Assembly: GCA_012932295.1 (NCBI GenBank)
Contig: JAAONU010000013.1
Location: 41,306,627 to 41,370,626 of the forward strand
DNA: 64,000 nt
Reading direction: 5' to 3'
Source: Cyclina sinensis
Taxonomy: Eukaryota > Mollusca > Bivalvia > Venerida > Veneridae
Shown here: piece by piece, positions 49,653 through 60,554 of the stretch
Numbering within the stretch: position 1 is the first letter of the stretch
How the letters are laid out: every line of letters begins with the position of its first letter
The notes under the pieces: generated by a model
Told to the model about the DNA's origin: nothing
What the model saw: only the letters and a program-made list of their open reading frames with translations
Database searches by the model: none
Translations under genes and position numbers: made by a program

Positions 49653-50980
49653 CGAGGGTGCATCAATAAATTCGTAAACTAATTCAATAGCGGTGAAATG
49701 ATTTGATTCAAGTACCTAAAATGATTCTTTCTCAAAGTAACGTCCCATGCACGATTTGCACTTGTCCCATCTCTCGACCCATGACTCGAACATGTGTTGT
49801 AGCCCGTCACGTGACATCTCCCGCAGCTGTCTGTCCATGGCACACCTCAGTTCCTCTCTTGACTCAAATTTCGTACCACGAAGACTGTTTTTTAAAGTTG
49901 GAAACAGCCAGAAGTCACAAATTGCTAAGTCCGGGCTGTAGGGTGGGTGCGGTAACAGTTCGACGTCGAGTTTTTCTAGTGTATCCATGACAACGTGGCT
50001 TGAATGGCTCAAGCGCGTTGTCGTGATGTAATATGAATCCGGACCTAAGTAGATGTGGGCACGTTCTTCTTATTGCCGCCATGAGTTCCGTTTTAAGTAA
50101 TGTTGCATAATAGTTCCCAGTGACTGTCGTTTTCAGAGAAACAAAGTGGTTTAGCACTACACCGTATGTATCACAGAATATAATGGCCATAACCTTCCCG
50201 GCTGACTTGGAAATTATCGCTTTTGTAGGGGAAGGCGAGGAAGGATGCTCCAGAGAGAACTCTGACGTTTGCTTTCGGGTTCAAAAAAGTGAATCCACGT
50301 TTCATCACATGTTATCACTCGATTTAGAAAGTGATCGCCTTCTTCACGATACCTCCTGTCGTACTGCTGACACATTTTCACCCTTACCCCATCTGCTCCG
50401 ACGTCAACATACGAGGCTACCATCTTGCTGAAACGCGGCGCATTCCTAATCTATCAGTCATAATGCTCTGAGCTGTACCATATGAAATAGCGAACTTATC
50501 TGCTTCGTGCTCCACGCTTACTCGTCATCTCGGAGTATGTACTCCTGAATGGCAGCCACTGTTTCTTCATCTGTTACAGTCACCGGTCTACCTGCACGAC
50601 TGTCGTCTTCAGTTGCCTCTCGATCGTCTTTTAACCGCTTCATCCACTTTGAAATGGCACCTTTTGACAGAGCAGCCTCTCCGTAAACTTTTTGCAAATC
50701 TTCACGAATATCGGAAAAAGACTTTCCGAGTTTTGTGTAAAACTTTATAACGGTGCGCTGTTCGCTGACGCTGTGTGACGCCATTTTCGAACGGACGCCC
50801 GTAACGTGACGTCGTTTACGGTTTATGACGTCATAAGTGATGACGTCAAAGTTGTGTACATACTAGTAGTACGATTCAATTTGAAATAATCTGTTTTCAC
50901 AGCATTTAAAGTTTCATTTTAAACGGACCAGTAGTTTTGACGCTATTGAATTAGTTTTCGAATTTATTGATGCACTCTCG
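49653..50980 (-). mobile_element. Structurally complete mariner-type transposon
   Basis: 1,328 bp bounded by TA at both sides (49,651-49,652 and 50,981-50,982). The terminal inverted repeats are about 40 bp with only two mismatches; both start CGAGRGTGCATCAATAAA. The transposase is on the minus strand. TA duplication, element length and transposase type all fit mariner (Tc1/mariner superfamily). The clean ends suggest insertion later than most other repeats here, but the coding frame is broken. Confidence 0.9.
49716..50784 (-). pseudogene. Mariner transposase, DD34D type, inactivated
   Basis: It starts with ATG at 50,784. The N-terminal HTH region includes EQRTVIKFYTKLGKSFSDI and ends with RAGRPVTV, a GRP linker motif. 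The catalytic domain shows the first Asp in ITCDETWIHFFEPES, the second in FILHHDNA, and the third in PYSPDLAICDFWLFP. Spacing of the last two is about 34 residues, as in mariners. The frame changes around 50,518-50,430, 50,214 and 50,010, with stops, so no active enzyme is made. The C-terminus reaches RWDKCKSCMGRYFEKES. Normal mariner transposases are about 340-350 residues, matching the span. Confidence 0.9.
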
Positions 50981-50984
50981 TAAT

Positions 50985-52275
50985 GTAGCCTGACGTAAGC
51001 GGGGTGTGAAACTAATTGGCAGACAAGTATCAGATGGGTCAAGCTTGCAAGATCTAGCTAATGTTGACGGTCATGTTTTTCGTCCGGTTTTAATAAAACG
51101 CTACATTTGTGAATCTAATCTTCTTTGTGAATATGACAAGAGAGCCACGATCGCCTGAATCACCCACCGCTGTGTAACTACTTAAAGCAATAAGTGTAAT
51201 GTCGTGGAAATTTTAATCAAAATAAGAGAAACGAGACAAAGCTACATGCCAAATACTAGTATTTAAGTTTTTTTGCTATTTAATTTCGAAAAAGACGATT
51301 TTCAAAAGGTTTTCCTGAATAATTTATCTATGAAAAATGTGCCCATAGTGGTGGGACTAAAATATTCTAAAGGGAATAATTTTGACAATAAGGGAAATGT
51401 AAAAATCTTCCAGCTGAAACCGCAAAACTGACGGTTTATAAATACATTCATCTTTTTATAAGATGTGACCAAAGGATGGAGCCAGTAATGATTTCAGGGG
51501 CAAAGTTTGAACACGCTTAGTAGAGGTCTACTACACAACGCTTCAAACAAATTTCATAGCTCTGGACTTCGTGGTTCAAGAGAAGAAAATATTAAAATCT
51601 TCTTTTCCTCCATATATACAGTATGACTGCGAGACGTAAGCTGAACACAAGGCTATGTCACACATCAAATTTAAAAAATATCAGCCTTGTGGTTAAGAAT
51701 CTCTCTCTCTCTCTCTCTCCCTCCGTTATCATTAAATATCTGGCCCCTTTTGGCAGGGGTAACAAGGACTCATGGGGCAAAGTCTGAACAGCTTTGAAGA
51801 GGTTCACTATTAAGTTCAACAAACATAATTTCGGAACAATCCTTGAGATTTCAGATCCCTTAAATTAAAGAATTTCCTATATAATTCTATATAATACATA
51901 GTTACGATGATTCGAGCGAGGTCGATAATGACCATAGAACTATAACTTGAATAAATTTTGTAGAGGTTAATTAGACAATTCAATGAAATAGTTTCCAGAC
52001 TTCAAGGCCTCATGGTTTCAGACAAGAAGATTTAAACAATAATCCGTCTAGTTGCCGTAGCAACCACAGTACTGCATGGAATAAAACTTTTTTATATGAT
52101 TTTTTATCCTGTAAGGATCATTCCTCAAAGTGCCAACAAATTCAAGTTAGTTGTAAGGAAAATGGTATTAGTTAAATAAAACTGATAACGTACTTAATAC
52201 AACTGTCGACGCACAGCGACGGACGACAGAGTAAGCCCGAACTTAATAACGTTGTCCAGGTGAGCTAAAAAGCTT
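50985..52275 (-). mobile_element. Diverged repeat element with 150-275-bp spaced units
   Basis: Loosely repeated segments (GGGGCAAAGTTTGAACA at 51,498, GGGGCAAAGTCTGAACA at 51,775, ATAACTTGAATAAATTTTG at 51,942, each followed by a GAGGT then TTCAA stretch) recur across 51.4-52.1 kb. A decayed ACGG-type run at 52,203-52,230 and CCAGGTGAGCT near 52,257 close the right side. The left side has GAGAGCCACGATCGCCTGAATCACCCA-type sequence, related in style to the start of the element at 60.1 kb. I see no protein. Confidence 0.45.
51701..51722. repeat. (TC)n microsatellite
   Basis: About nine TC dinucleotides then CCTCC, inside the diverged repeat element. Confidence 0.9.
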
Positions 52276-52544
52276 CATCACATTGCTAAACGCAAAGAAA
52301 ACAATAATGATTGAAATGGAAGACTACCCATAACTCAAGGACAACACAATCTAAAAACAAAAAAAAAAAGAGCTGTAAATTGACATATGCCCCCGAAATG
52401 TAGCTTTGAATTGAAACTGGTGTAAATATATAATTGAATATGCCTGTGGAAAAGAGATCAGACAAAAAGTAGAGCATGCACTGAAGGTAAATGATAAAGT
52501 GATGTTTTTCTGCTTCAGATAAAGTAACTTCCTATCTACATATT

Positions 52545-52545
52545 T

Positions 52546-52623
<78 letters not shown>

Positions 52624-52631
52624 TTGGGGGG
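52545..52631. repeat. Compound (AT)n - poly(T) - poly(G) tract
   Basis: About 30 AT dinucleotides run directly into a T run of about 20 and then seven G. Such a tract can extrude a cruciform and stall polymerases, and its length here should be treated as uncertain because assemblies often misjudge it. Confidence 0.95.
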
Positions 52632-52995
52632 GGTCCCATACATGGTGGGGGAGTCAAGTACCTACATATTTAAAAAAATAATTATAATGAAAACAAGTAA
52701 TTGGAGGTGTAATGCCCAGGTGGTGGGTAGGGTGGGGTGGAAGCGGGGAGTGAAGTCACTTCATACCTATATATTTAAAAAAAAGAAAGAAAAGAAAAAA
52801 ATGAGGGCCGGGAGAGGGGGTGGGGGTCTCATACATGGTGCGGTGGGGGAGTTGGAGTCAAGTACCTCCATTTTCTTTAAAAAAGATAATTATACTGAAA
52901 AAATGGGGGGGGGGGGAGTAATGCCGGGGCTGGGGGGTACCCAAGCAGAGGGGAAGTTGGAGGAGGGAGGGGGAAGTACTTACCCGTCCTATGTA
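52632..52995. repeat. G-rich imperfect tandem repeat
   Basis: Three to four imperfect units of roughly 110-130 bp. Each combines a TACCT-ATATTTAAAA-like A/T segment, a run of A, a GTAATGCC or GGTCTCATACATGG segment, and G runs (longest about 13 G near 52,904-52,916). The 145-residue frame across it (52,624-53,061) is Gly/Lys-rich repeat translation and not a gene. The G runs could form quadruplexes. Confidence 0.7.
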
Positions 52996-53059
52996 AGTAA
53001 AAGTTTATTTCTAAGCTTTTCCCCTATATATAAGTATAAGCAAAATCAAGTGACCCCTT

Positions 53060-53420
53060 AGGGTGGGCCTAATTTTGACCCTCAGGGACATGGGTACCAA
53101 CAATCTCTGCAGGGTCCTTGCTGGTGATCAAGTATTTGAAGTTTGAAGGGAATATCTTTGACTTTTTGAGAAATGGACATTAACAAAAAGGTTAACCAAA
53201 AGATTATTAGTTAAAAAAGGGGCATAACTTTGCAAAAATAAATTTGAGGGTTATCTGCCCTTGAGAAATGGTGTGGCATTTAGATAGTGAACATGTATTC
53301 CTAATTTGAAGTAAAAAGCCTTGATAGTTTTTGAGAAATGAATCTTAACAAAAAGGTTAACCGACGGCGACGAGGGGGTCATGACAACAGCTCCACGTTT
53401 TTTCTTCGAAAAGTGGAGCT
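53060..53420 (-). mobile_element. HINE-like element fragment ending in a hairpin
   Basis: Two similar core segments (ending GAAATGGACATTAACAAAAAGG at about 53,170 and GAATCTTAACAAAAAGG at about 53,340) lead to a decayed ACGG run (CGACGGCGACGAGG). The hairpin AGCTCCAC ... GTGGAGCT follows, with an A/T-rich loop (about 53,388-53,421). This is the minus-strand orientation of the architecture seen elsewhere. Confidence 0.55.
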
Positions 53421-53424
53421 AAAA

Positions 53425-54182
53425 TTGACTAAGGGCCCATAACACTGCCAAAAATATTGTGAGCAGAAACTCCTTAAGATATGCACAACAAAGCTTGGTG
53501 ACAAACATTCCTCTGAAGTTTCAATGGAATCCTCCAAGTGGTTTTGGAGATGAAGTGTGGAGAAGATTTATATATAGAAGTTATAGTAAAAAATGACAAA
53601 GTGCCCTTAACTCTGCCAAAAATAATCCTGCAGGAACTCCTGACAATATGCACAACTAGGCTTAGTGACAAACATTCCTGTGAAGTTTCAATGAAATTCT
53701 CCAAGTGGTTTTGGAGATGAAGTGTGGACAAGACTTTAATATAGAAGTTAGAGTAAAAAAATGACTAAGTGCCAAAACTCTGCCAAAAATAATCCCAGCG
53801 GAATCTCCTGACGATAGGCACAACTAGGCTTGGTGACAAACACTCCTGTAAAGTTTCAATGAAATCCCTCAAGCGATTTTGGAGTTGAAGCGAGGACATG
53901 ATCTTAGAGTAAAACAATGACTAGGTGCCCTTCATCTGCCAAAAATAAATCGAGCGGAATCTCCTGACGATATGCACAACTAGATTTGGTGACAAACACT
54001 CCTGTTAAGTTTCATTGAAATCCCTCGAGTGGTTTTGGAGATGAAGCGAGGACAAAATTTTACAGGACAGACGGACGGATGGAAGGACGGAAGGACTGAC
54101 GGACAGATAGATGGATGGACGGACGGATGGACGGACAGACAGACAGTGCGATTACTATATTCCTCTCTTCGGGGGCATAACA
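53425..54182 (-). mobile_element. HINE-like element with about four 165-bp units and ACGG run
   Basis: Units share GTGACAAACA(T/C)TCCTG followed by AAGTTTCAATGAAAT, at 53,500, 53,667, 53,835 and 53,991 (steps of 167, 168 and 156 bp). An ACGG/ACAG run (54,065-54,148) and the hairpin-like CCTCTCTTCGGGGGCATA (54,160-54,178) close the right side. That is the reverse complement style of the opening at 25,077. The several frames in both directions here are repeat translations. Confidence 0.7.
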
Positions 54183-54189
54183 AAACGTA

Positions 54190-55137
54190 TGAGATGCTGT
54201 CAGCATTCCTAACTCAAGGTTTTGTAAAGTCAGTGGTAGACTGCTTTGTTAGAAACCGGCTGTTTTCAACTATTCGTGATAATCTTGTAAGGTAACTTGA
54301 AATTTGCACACATGTCTGCCATATTTGTTGTCACTTCCGGTTTTCACCGGTTAGTCTTTACTCGAAGTCAGATCAAATTTTTTATTATTAAAACGTATTT
54401 TTCGCGTCTGTGATTACTCTAGTTATATGTTTAATACATTTTTGTGAATGTATGTAAGATTATTTGATGCATATTCTTATTTATTATGGGATTTATTAGT
54501 CGTAATCTCTACTCTACTTATCTCATTTGCATACCAAAATATTTGTGTACTAATTTGCATACCCAAAAAAAAATACCAGCGTCTGTTGACTTTTTGCCAC
54601 TTCGCCTCTGTCTCAAGAGAAGTCAGACGTGTTTTTTTAGTCTCACAATTTTTTAATCAGATCAACTCTAAAATTTTTAATTAAACTTGGCATTAATAGA
54701 TACAAGGTAATTACGATATCTAGTATTTTAACAAGTTCAAAATGTAGAACGATTGTGATTACATTTAGTTTTGGGCACATTTTCGGACTTCTTAACTCCG
54801 CGATTGTTTTTGATCTGACTTCATTCAGAATTTTCATTGTTATTACTTGTTGGCCTAATCCTTACTATGGTTGTTTGTTAAGTTCTTTTAAATAAAAATA
54901 CCTTAAACCGAAAGGAATGGCTTTGCCCTTATATGATATTTTATAATAATAATTTAGTCTTGAGAATAATTAATCATTGAGAAGAACTTCGGATTTTTTA
55001 CTATCTGATATTAAGTTTAACTAGGCTGCTACCAGGCTCAGCCGCTACGAGACTTGTTTGACGCTTAAACCAGTTATCCCTATATGATATATTCAATTTA
55101 GTAATTTAAAAAGCAATCTCTCGACGACGATTGCTGA
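54190..55137. other. No gene seen; possible upstream part of the retroelement
   Basis: A+T-rich DNA, no domain in any frame. It could contain a larger 5' LTR of the element that follows, but no copy of this sequence appears after 63.3 kb to prove it. Confidence 0.4.
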
Positions 55138-55209
55138 TGTAACCCCTCCCATGGTGACCTAGATTTTAGATTGTCCCACTGTACAGTCAACACGGGCACG
55201 GGGGTTACA
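55138..55209 (+). repeat. 72-bp terminal-like segment of the Ty3/gypsy element
   Basis: It starts TGTAACCCCT and ends GGGGGTTACA: TG...CA ends within a short inverted repeat, the form expected of LTR termini. It stands four bases before a primer-binding-like site. 72 bp would be exceptionally short for an LTR, so this may be an internally deleted LTR, a TRIM-like end, or the end of a longer LTR with a chance match at its left side. No matching 3' copy was found. Confidence 0.45.
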
Positions 55210-55213
55210 GATT

Positions 55214-55231
55214 TGGTGGCAGCGGTGCAGA
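55214..55231 (+). other. Primer-binding-site-like sequence
   Basis: TGGTGGCAGCGGTGCAG begins with TGG, the complement of a tRNA 3' CCA end, four bases after the LTR-like end. That is the expected position for priming minus-strand synthesis in Ty3/gypsy elements. I cannot name the tRNA. Confidence 0.55.
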
Positions 55232-55840
55232 CTCCTTCACCTTTGATTAAAGTGGCTTAGACCAGTTGCTAGTACAATTCTTAGTTATACCTGAAAGACT
55301 ATTACCAGGTCTTACAGTTCAAATAGACATTATAATTTGTGACTTAAAGAAAATTATATTTAAAAATTTTCAGTCCATAGTATATTTGTAAGACGGAAAC
55401 TTCAAGTCTGCTTCCAAGCCTTGGTGAGTATAAAGTAGTAGTAATTATAGGTATTGTTAATTACTGATAGTAAGTTCAAAGCCAAATATCACTAGTGAGC
55501 TGAAGCCATTTCCAGGCTATTGTTACAAAGCCGTCCCAGGCTTAGGTAAAAGTTATTAAATTTACTTGTTGCCGCGTTGGGCTTGGTGTGTCTTGTTTCG
55601 ATACACATTATAGAGCCGTTCCGTACGTTCTTTTAAGTAAACAGTTTAGTCTGCCATTCCACTGAAAAGCCATTGCCAGGCTGCAGAAGTATTTTGTAAC
55701 TGTAACCAAGTTACTTGAGCATCCGCCGTTACCAGGGATAAATAATTTTACATTTAAAAAATACCAGTGCAGTTGTTAAAATTCAAACAGTACTACCATG
55801 CAGGAGACAAACCATAAGAACTACCCTATAGTTACATTTT
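55232..55840 (+). other. Untranslated leader of the retroelement
   Basis: Non-coding, with short repeated phrases such as CATTGCCAGGCT, CATTTCCAGGCT and TTACCAGG. No gene is seen. It is interrupted on its right by the array element at 55,843. Confidence 0.4.
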
Positions 55841-55842
55841 TT

Positions 55843-57470
55843 AACCAGGTTTTCAACGAAAACTGGTTATTGAAATGCTGAAGTCGGCGGGCGGGCGGGC
55901 GTCAACTTTTGGTTTCCGCTCAATAACTTGAGTTAACTTTGGCCTATTGACGCCAAACTTGGTATATGGGTAGCTTATATCAAGAGGCAGCTTGGGATTG
56001 CTACCCAGGTGTCTGTGATCAAGGTCAAGGTCACTGTTGCTTAAAATAGAAATTCAGTTTCCGCTCAATAACTTGAGTTTGCTTTGACTTATTAACCCCA
56101 AACTTGGTATATGGGTAGCTTATATCAAGAGGCAGCTTGATATTGCTATCTAGGTGTCTGTGATCAAGGTCAAGGTCACTGTTGCTAAAAATAGAAATTC
56201 AGTTTCCGCTCAATAACTTGAGTTTGCTTTGACCTATTAACCCCAAACTTGGTATATGGGTAGCTTATATCAAGAGACAGCTTGGGATTGCTACCCAGGT
56301 GTCTGTCATCAAGGTCAAGGTCACTGTTGCTTAAAATAGAAATTCAGTTTCCGCTCAATAACTTGAGTTTGCTTTGACCTATTGACCCCAAATTTGGTGT
56401 ATGGGTAGCTTATATCAAGGGACAGCTTGGGATTGCTACCCAGGTGTCTGTTATCAAGGTCAAGGTCACTGTTGCTAAAAATAGAAATTCAGTTTCTGCT
56501 CAATAACTTTAGTTTGCTTTGGTCTATTGATGCTTAACTTGGTTTATGGGTAGCTTATTTTAAGAGGCAGCTTGGGATTGCTCCCAAGGTGTCTGTGGTC
56601 AAGGTCAAGGTCACTGTTGCTAAAAATAGAAATTCAGTTTCCGATCAATAACTTGAGTTTGCTTTGACCTATTGACCCAAAACTTGGTGTATGGGTAGCT
56701 TATATCAAGGGACAGCTTGGGATTGCCACCCAGGTGTCTGTGATCAAGGTCAAGGTCACTGTTGCTAAAAATAGAAATTCAGTTTCTGCTCAATAACTTT
56801 AGTTTGCTTTGGTCTATTGATGCTAAACTTGGTTTATGGGTAGCTTATTTTAAGAGGCAGCTTGAGATTGCTCCCCAGGTGTCTGTGGTCAAGGTCAAGG
56901 TCACTGTTGCTAAAAATAGAAATTCAGCTTCTGCTCAGATACTTGAGTTTGCTTTGACCTATTGACCCCAAACTTGATGTATGGGTAGCTTATATCAAGG
57001 GGCAGCCTAAGATTGCTACCCAGGTGTCTGTGATCAAGGTCAAGGTCACTGTTGCTAAAAATAGAAATTCAGTTTCTGCTCAATAACTTTAGTTTGCTTT
57101 GGTCTATTGATGCTTAACTTGGTATATGGGTAGCTTATATTAAGAGGCAGCTTGGGATTGCTACCCAGGTGTCTGTGATCAAGGTCACTTGCTTACAATA
57201 GAATTTTCAGCTTCTACTCAATAACTTCAGCACACTTTGACCTATTGATACTGAACTTGGCATGTGTGTAGCTTACATGAAAATACAGCCTGGCATTGCT
57301 ACTCAGGTATCTGATTTATTTTTATTTTGAACTATTGAAACCAACTTTCTGTGTTGGTACCAAAATAACAGCACCATTTTTACTTCACTGCCATATTTCT
57401 TCCTAATTCCTGTCACATCAATACTTGATCGTTGAAAACCTAGTTTTCGTCGCATTGCGGCGCTTCTTGT
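55843..57470 (+). mobile_element. HINE-like element with an exact 145-bp core array, nested in the retroelement
   Basis: It opens with a hairpin, AACCAGGTTTT-CAAC-GAAAACTGGTT (55,843-55,868), then a GCGG/GGGC run (55,885-55,901). About ten core units follow. The mark AATTCAGTTT/AATTCAGCTT recurs at 56,055, 56,200, 56,345, 56,490, 56,635, 56,780, 56,925 and 57,070: seven consecutive steps of exactly 145 bp by my count. Each unit contains GGTATATGGGTAGCTTAT and CAAGGTCAAGGTCACT. It ends GGCGCTTCTTGT, like the elements at 25.1 and 40.2 kb. It separates leader from gag and encodes no protein. Confidence 0.8.
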
Positions 57471-57741
57471 CTTTTTTTTGGCATTTTTCAAACTGTTTCC
57501 AAGTTAGAATTTGATCAGAGTCTGTGATTTAACCAGAAAATGTCAAAAATATTGTATTGATTATACACATTGAATTAAAATTACATTAAAAAAATCAAAG
57601 TGTTATCACTTGTGGTATTACAGATACTTGTTTAACAAATTTATATACTAAATATTCTGCTGTATAAGGAAACTGAGAGTAATAGAGAAGAAAAAAAAGT
57701 GTGCCAATCAATTAAATTCTAGATTACAGACCAAATCAAAA

Positions 57742-59456
57742 ATGGAACTTTCCATGGATCTAGCTGACATACCATATACTCTGTCTTTACCTGATTCTGA
57801 CCAGTGCACTTATAACCAACCACTGATACAACGTTGTAACTCAAGTAGACAATCTTCAGCCACCCAGTCCATTTACACTACCTGTACAGTACCTACCGTG
57901 GGGACAGAGGCATCGTCAAACCCGAGGTTGATGGCATGTGGTGATATGTCTGGAGATAACTTAGTAGCTACTGGCACAAATGACCAGTTAATACTTGGGA
58001 CACCTTCCGGTGAGGTGAGCTGGCGCAGGCACACAGGGGTGGATAATGATGTTTTAGATGACCAGGGAATTATCAACCTTGGCCGGGCTTACACCGGTTC
58101 CAGTGGAGAAGTCAGGGTCCCGGGGTCAGGAATAAAGTCTTGCAAGGTGGAACTGATGATAAAACAGGGTCGGGAGGACACAGGGATTTTTTAGTTGGGC
58201 ATAGGTATTCTTCTGTTTCTGGGTACAAGGGTAATATTCCAGGACCAGTCCCTTTCTATACGGAGAGGACCTTGGCCGATGGAATTATAGACCAGTTTCA
58301 GGTACATAGGGGATTATTTACCGGCAGGGGTTTGGAGCCGGATGGAAATTTTTACTCTGATGGGTAATCAGAGGCTGGCCCACTGGGTGTTTCTGGGTAT
58401 AGGAGGAGGGAGCAGTGGGCTTTAGGGGCAAGCAGATACCAGTATCCTGGACCCTCCATGCCTTAAGTTTGGTGTAGGATGGAAAGATGTGGCTTGATTC
58501 CATGGGAATATGGTGATGTTGGAAGGGAATTACCTACAGATATACCACCTAGACCATTACATCAACAATTGGATCAGTGTTACAGACTCCACATAGCAAT
58601 GTTAAACCCCCAACATTTGGTACAACTGAACTCAACTTATATATAATCCAATTTGAGATGACCAGTGAACTAAATAAGTGGTCTAATGAAAAGAAAGCAC
58701 TACAGCTAGCCGTTTCTTTAAGAGGTAGGGCTGCTGAGATACTGAACGACATCCTTACTGAAAGGCGAAGAGATTAAGATTTAATTATTGAATACTTGGT
58801 TTACAGATTTCAACTACAAAATCACATGTTGCAAAGTTAAGAGCCAGAATCAGAAGACGTTATGAATCACTTGATGATTTAGCCAGTGATATAAAAAAGA
58901 TGGTTAGATTAGCTTACTCAGATTTAAACATGAAGTGTAGAGAGTATATGGCCCTTAAATGTTTTGCTGAGGCACTTAATAATGACCAGTTACATAGAGA
59001 TTTAATTGTATTATGTCCAAAATCTATGTCTGAAGCCCTCAGGTTAGCCACTGAGGCAGAACTTAGTTATTCTAGAAGAAATAATGCTTACACAAGAATG
59101 GTACAAAATCAGCCAAATGACTAATTACTGACCAAAATTGAGGAATTAGAGAGGCGTACTGAGGCTCATACCTATCAAAGAATTGCTAAAGTTGGTGATT
59201 TTTCAAAGGAAATGCCAAATTATTCCAGCCTTCCCCCCCCCTCTAGTAGAGATTCTAACAGCAAGTCTAAGTCAAAGCAAGCTGGTGTATGTTATTACTG
59301 TAATGCACCGGGCCATATAAAGAGAAACTGTCCTCTACTCAAAGACACTCAAAATCACCCATACAATAAGTATCAATACCCACAGTATACAAATGCGGTA
59401 CAACAGAATAATGCTAGGACACAATATCAAAATACGAGTTACCAAGGTCCCAGTTA
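57742..59456 (+). pseudogene. Ty3/gypsy gag relic with zinc knuckle
   Basis: Gag is the structural protein of the retroelement particle and binds RNA through its zinc knuckle. The 57,742 frame (150 codons) may be its N-terminus. Around 58,577 a capsid-like helix region reads KWSNEKKALQLAVSLRG, followed by AAEILNDIL. The next part runs from 58,850 to 59,124, with an in-frame stop at 59,122, and continues to the knuckle CYYCNAPGHIKRNC (CX2CX4HX4C, 59,290-59,331), then a polar tail ending at 59,454. Shifts near 58,190 and 58,780 and the stop show it is dead. Confidence 0.8.
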
Positions 59457-59519
59457 AAGGAACTATAGAAAAAGCCATAAGCTGAGGGTTTGGTCCAGCC
59501 TGTAGCTCAAAAATTTTCA

Positions 59520-60117
59520 AATTCAGGACCTATAATGATACAAGGAAGAGAAATCTGCAAAGTTCACACAAACAATAAAATACGTATTTCTTGCCTTTGA
59601 CCATTAAGAAGTTACCTGTATTTGCACTTTTAGATGCTGGAAGTGCAGTTAGTATTTTGAAACTAGAAAACTGGAAAGCAAAACCTAAAGAGGATAGACC
59701 ACAATTAAGAGTAACCAATACAGCATTTAAAGCTGCAGATGACGGTAAGATTCACAATTATGGATTTGCTACTTTGCAGATAGATATTAATGGTTTATAG
59801 TTTGACCATGAATTTTTAGTAGCAGAATCATAACCTGTTTAAAAGAGCATCAACTGCCAATTGTGTATAGAATACAAGCTACTGAAACCTTTGAATTGCC
59901 TCCAGCTAGTGAAACTATTGTAAAAGGAACATTTGACACAGGGATTCCTAATTTTCAAACCGGTTTAACAGACAACTATGAAGAAAGATTGGTTTCTGAT
60001 GGTGTAATTGTGGCTAAGGCTTTAATTAATGCAGGTCAGGATATTGTACCCATAAGACTTATTAATTTGAATGAGAAACCCATTACCATATATCAACACA
60101 TGACAAAAGGGCCATGA
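59520..60117 (+). pseudogene. Ty3/gypsy aspartic protease region relic
   Basis: The frame from 59,591 contains VFALLDAGSAVSIL, the active-site loop of a retropepsin (family DTG/DSG), here DAG, so the usual Thr/Ser is replaced by Ala. The homologous sequence runs on, with stops and shifts, to about 60,117 (frame 59,863-60,117, the linker toward reverse transcriptase). It is then cut off by the repeat element at 60,109. The protease would mature the polyprotein; this copy cannot. Confidence 0.7.
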
Positions 60118-60548
60118 TTGCCCTGTATCACTCACCTGAGTATGACTGCTTTAAACAAAGTTTCTATGGACCTGGTTAATTGACCCGAGATGACCCATAT
60201 TCGAATTTGACCTAGAAATTATTGAAACAATCTTTCTGACAAATTCCCAGGTTATTTGGACTAAAAATGTAGCCTCTAGAGTGTAAACAAAGTTTTTCGA
60301 TATTTGGGCTTTGTGACCTACTTTTTGACTCCAGATGACCCATTTTGAACTTGAGCTGGAAATCAAAGAACACTCTTTCTGACAAATTTCCAGGTTATTT
60401 GGAATTAAAATCTTACCTCTGGAGTGTTAACAAGGTTTTTCCATATTTGGGCACTGTGACCTAGTTTTTGACCCAAGATGACCCATATTCGAACTTGAGC
60501 TAGAAATCATCAAATCAACCTGTCTGACAAATTTCCAGGATATTTGGA
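60109..60548 (+). mobile_element. Nested HINE-like element with 145-bp units inside pol
   Basis: It opens with the hairpin GGGC-CATGATT-GCCC and the phrase CTCACCTGAG. Three units follow, marked GATGACCC at 60,189, 60,334 and 60,477 (145 and 143 bp), each with TTCTGACAAATT(C/T)CCAGG. It separates the protease part from the last third of reverse transcriptase. The first two thirds of RT are missing, so the insertion was accompanied or followed by deletion. Confidence 0.7.
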
Positions 60549-60554
60549 CTGAAA

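Noticed and set aside
52624..53061. 145-codon plus-strand frame rich in Gly and Lys
   Set aside because: It is translation of a G-rich/A-rich tandem repeat with repeated phrases. No domain, and it crosses the edge of another repeat.
57873..58076. Minus-strand frame inside the gag region (and similar ones at 58,549, 59,335, 59,530 and 61,523)
   Set aside because: Antisense shadows of the plus-strand retroelement genes.
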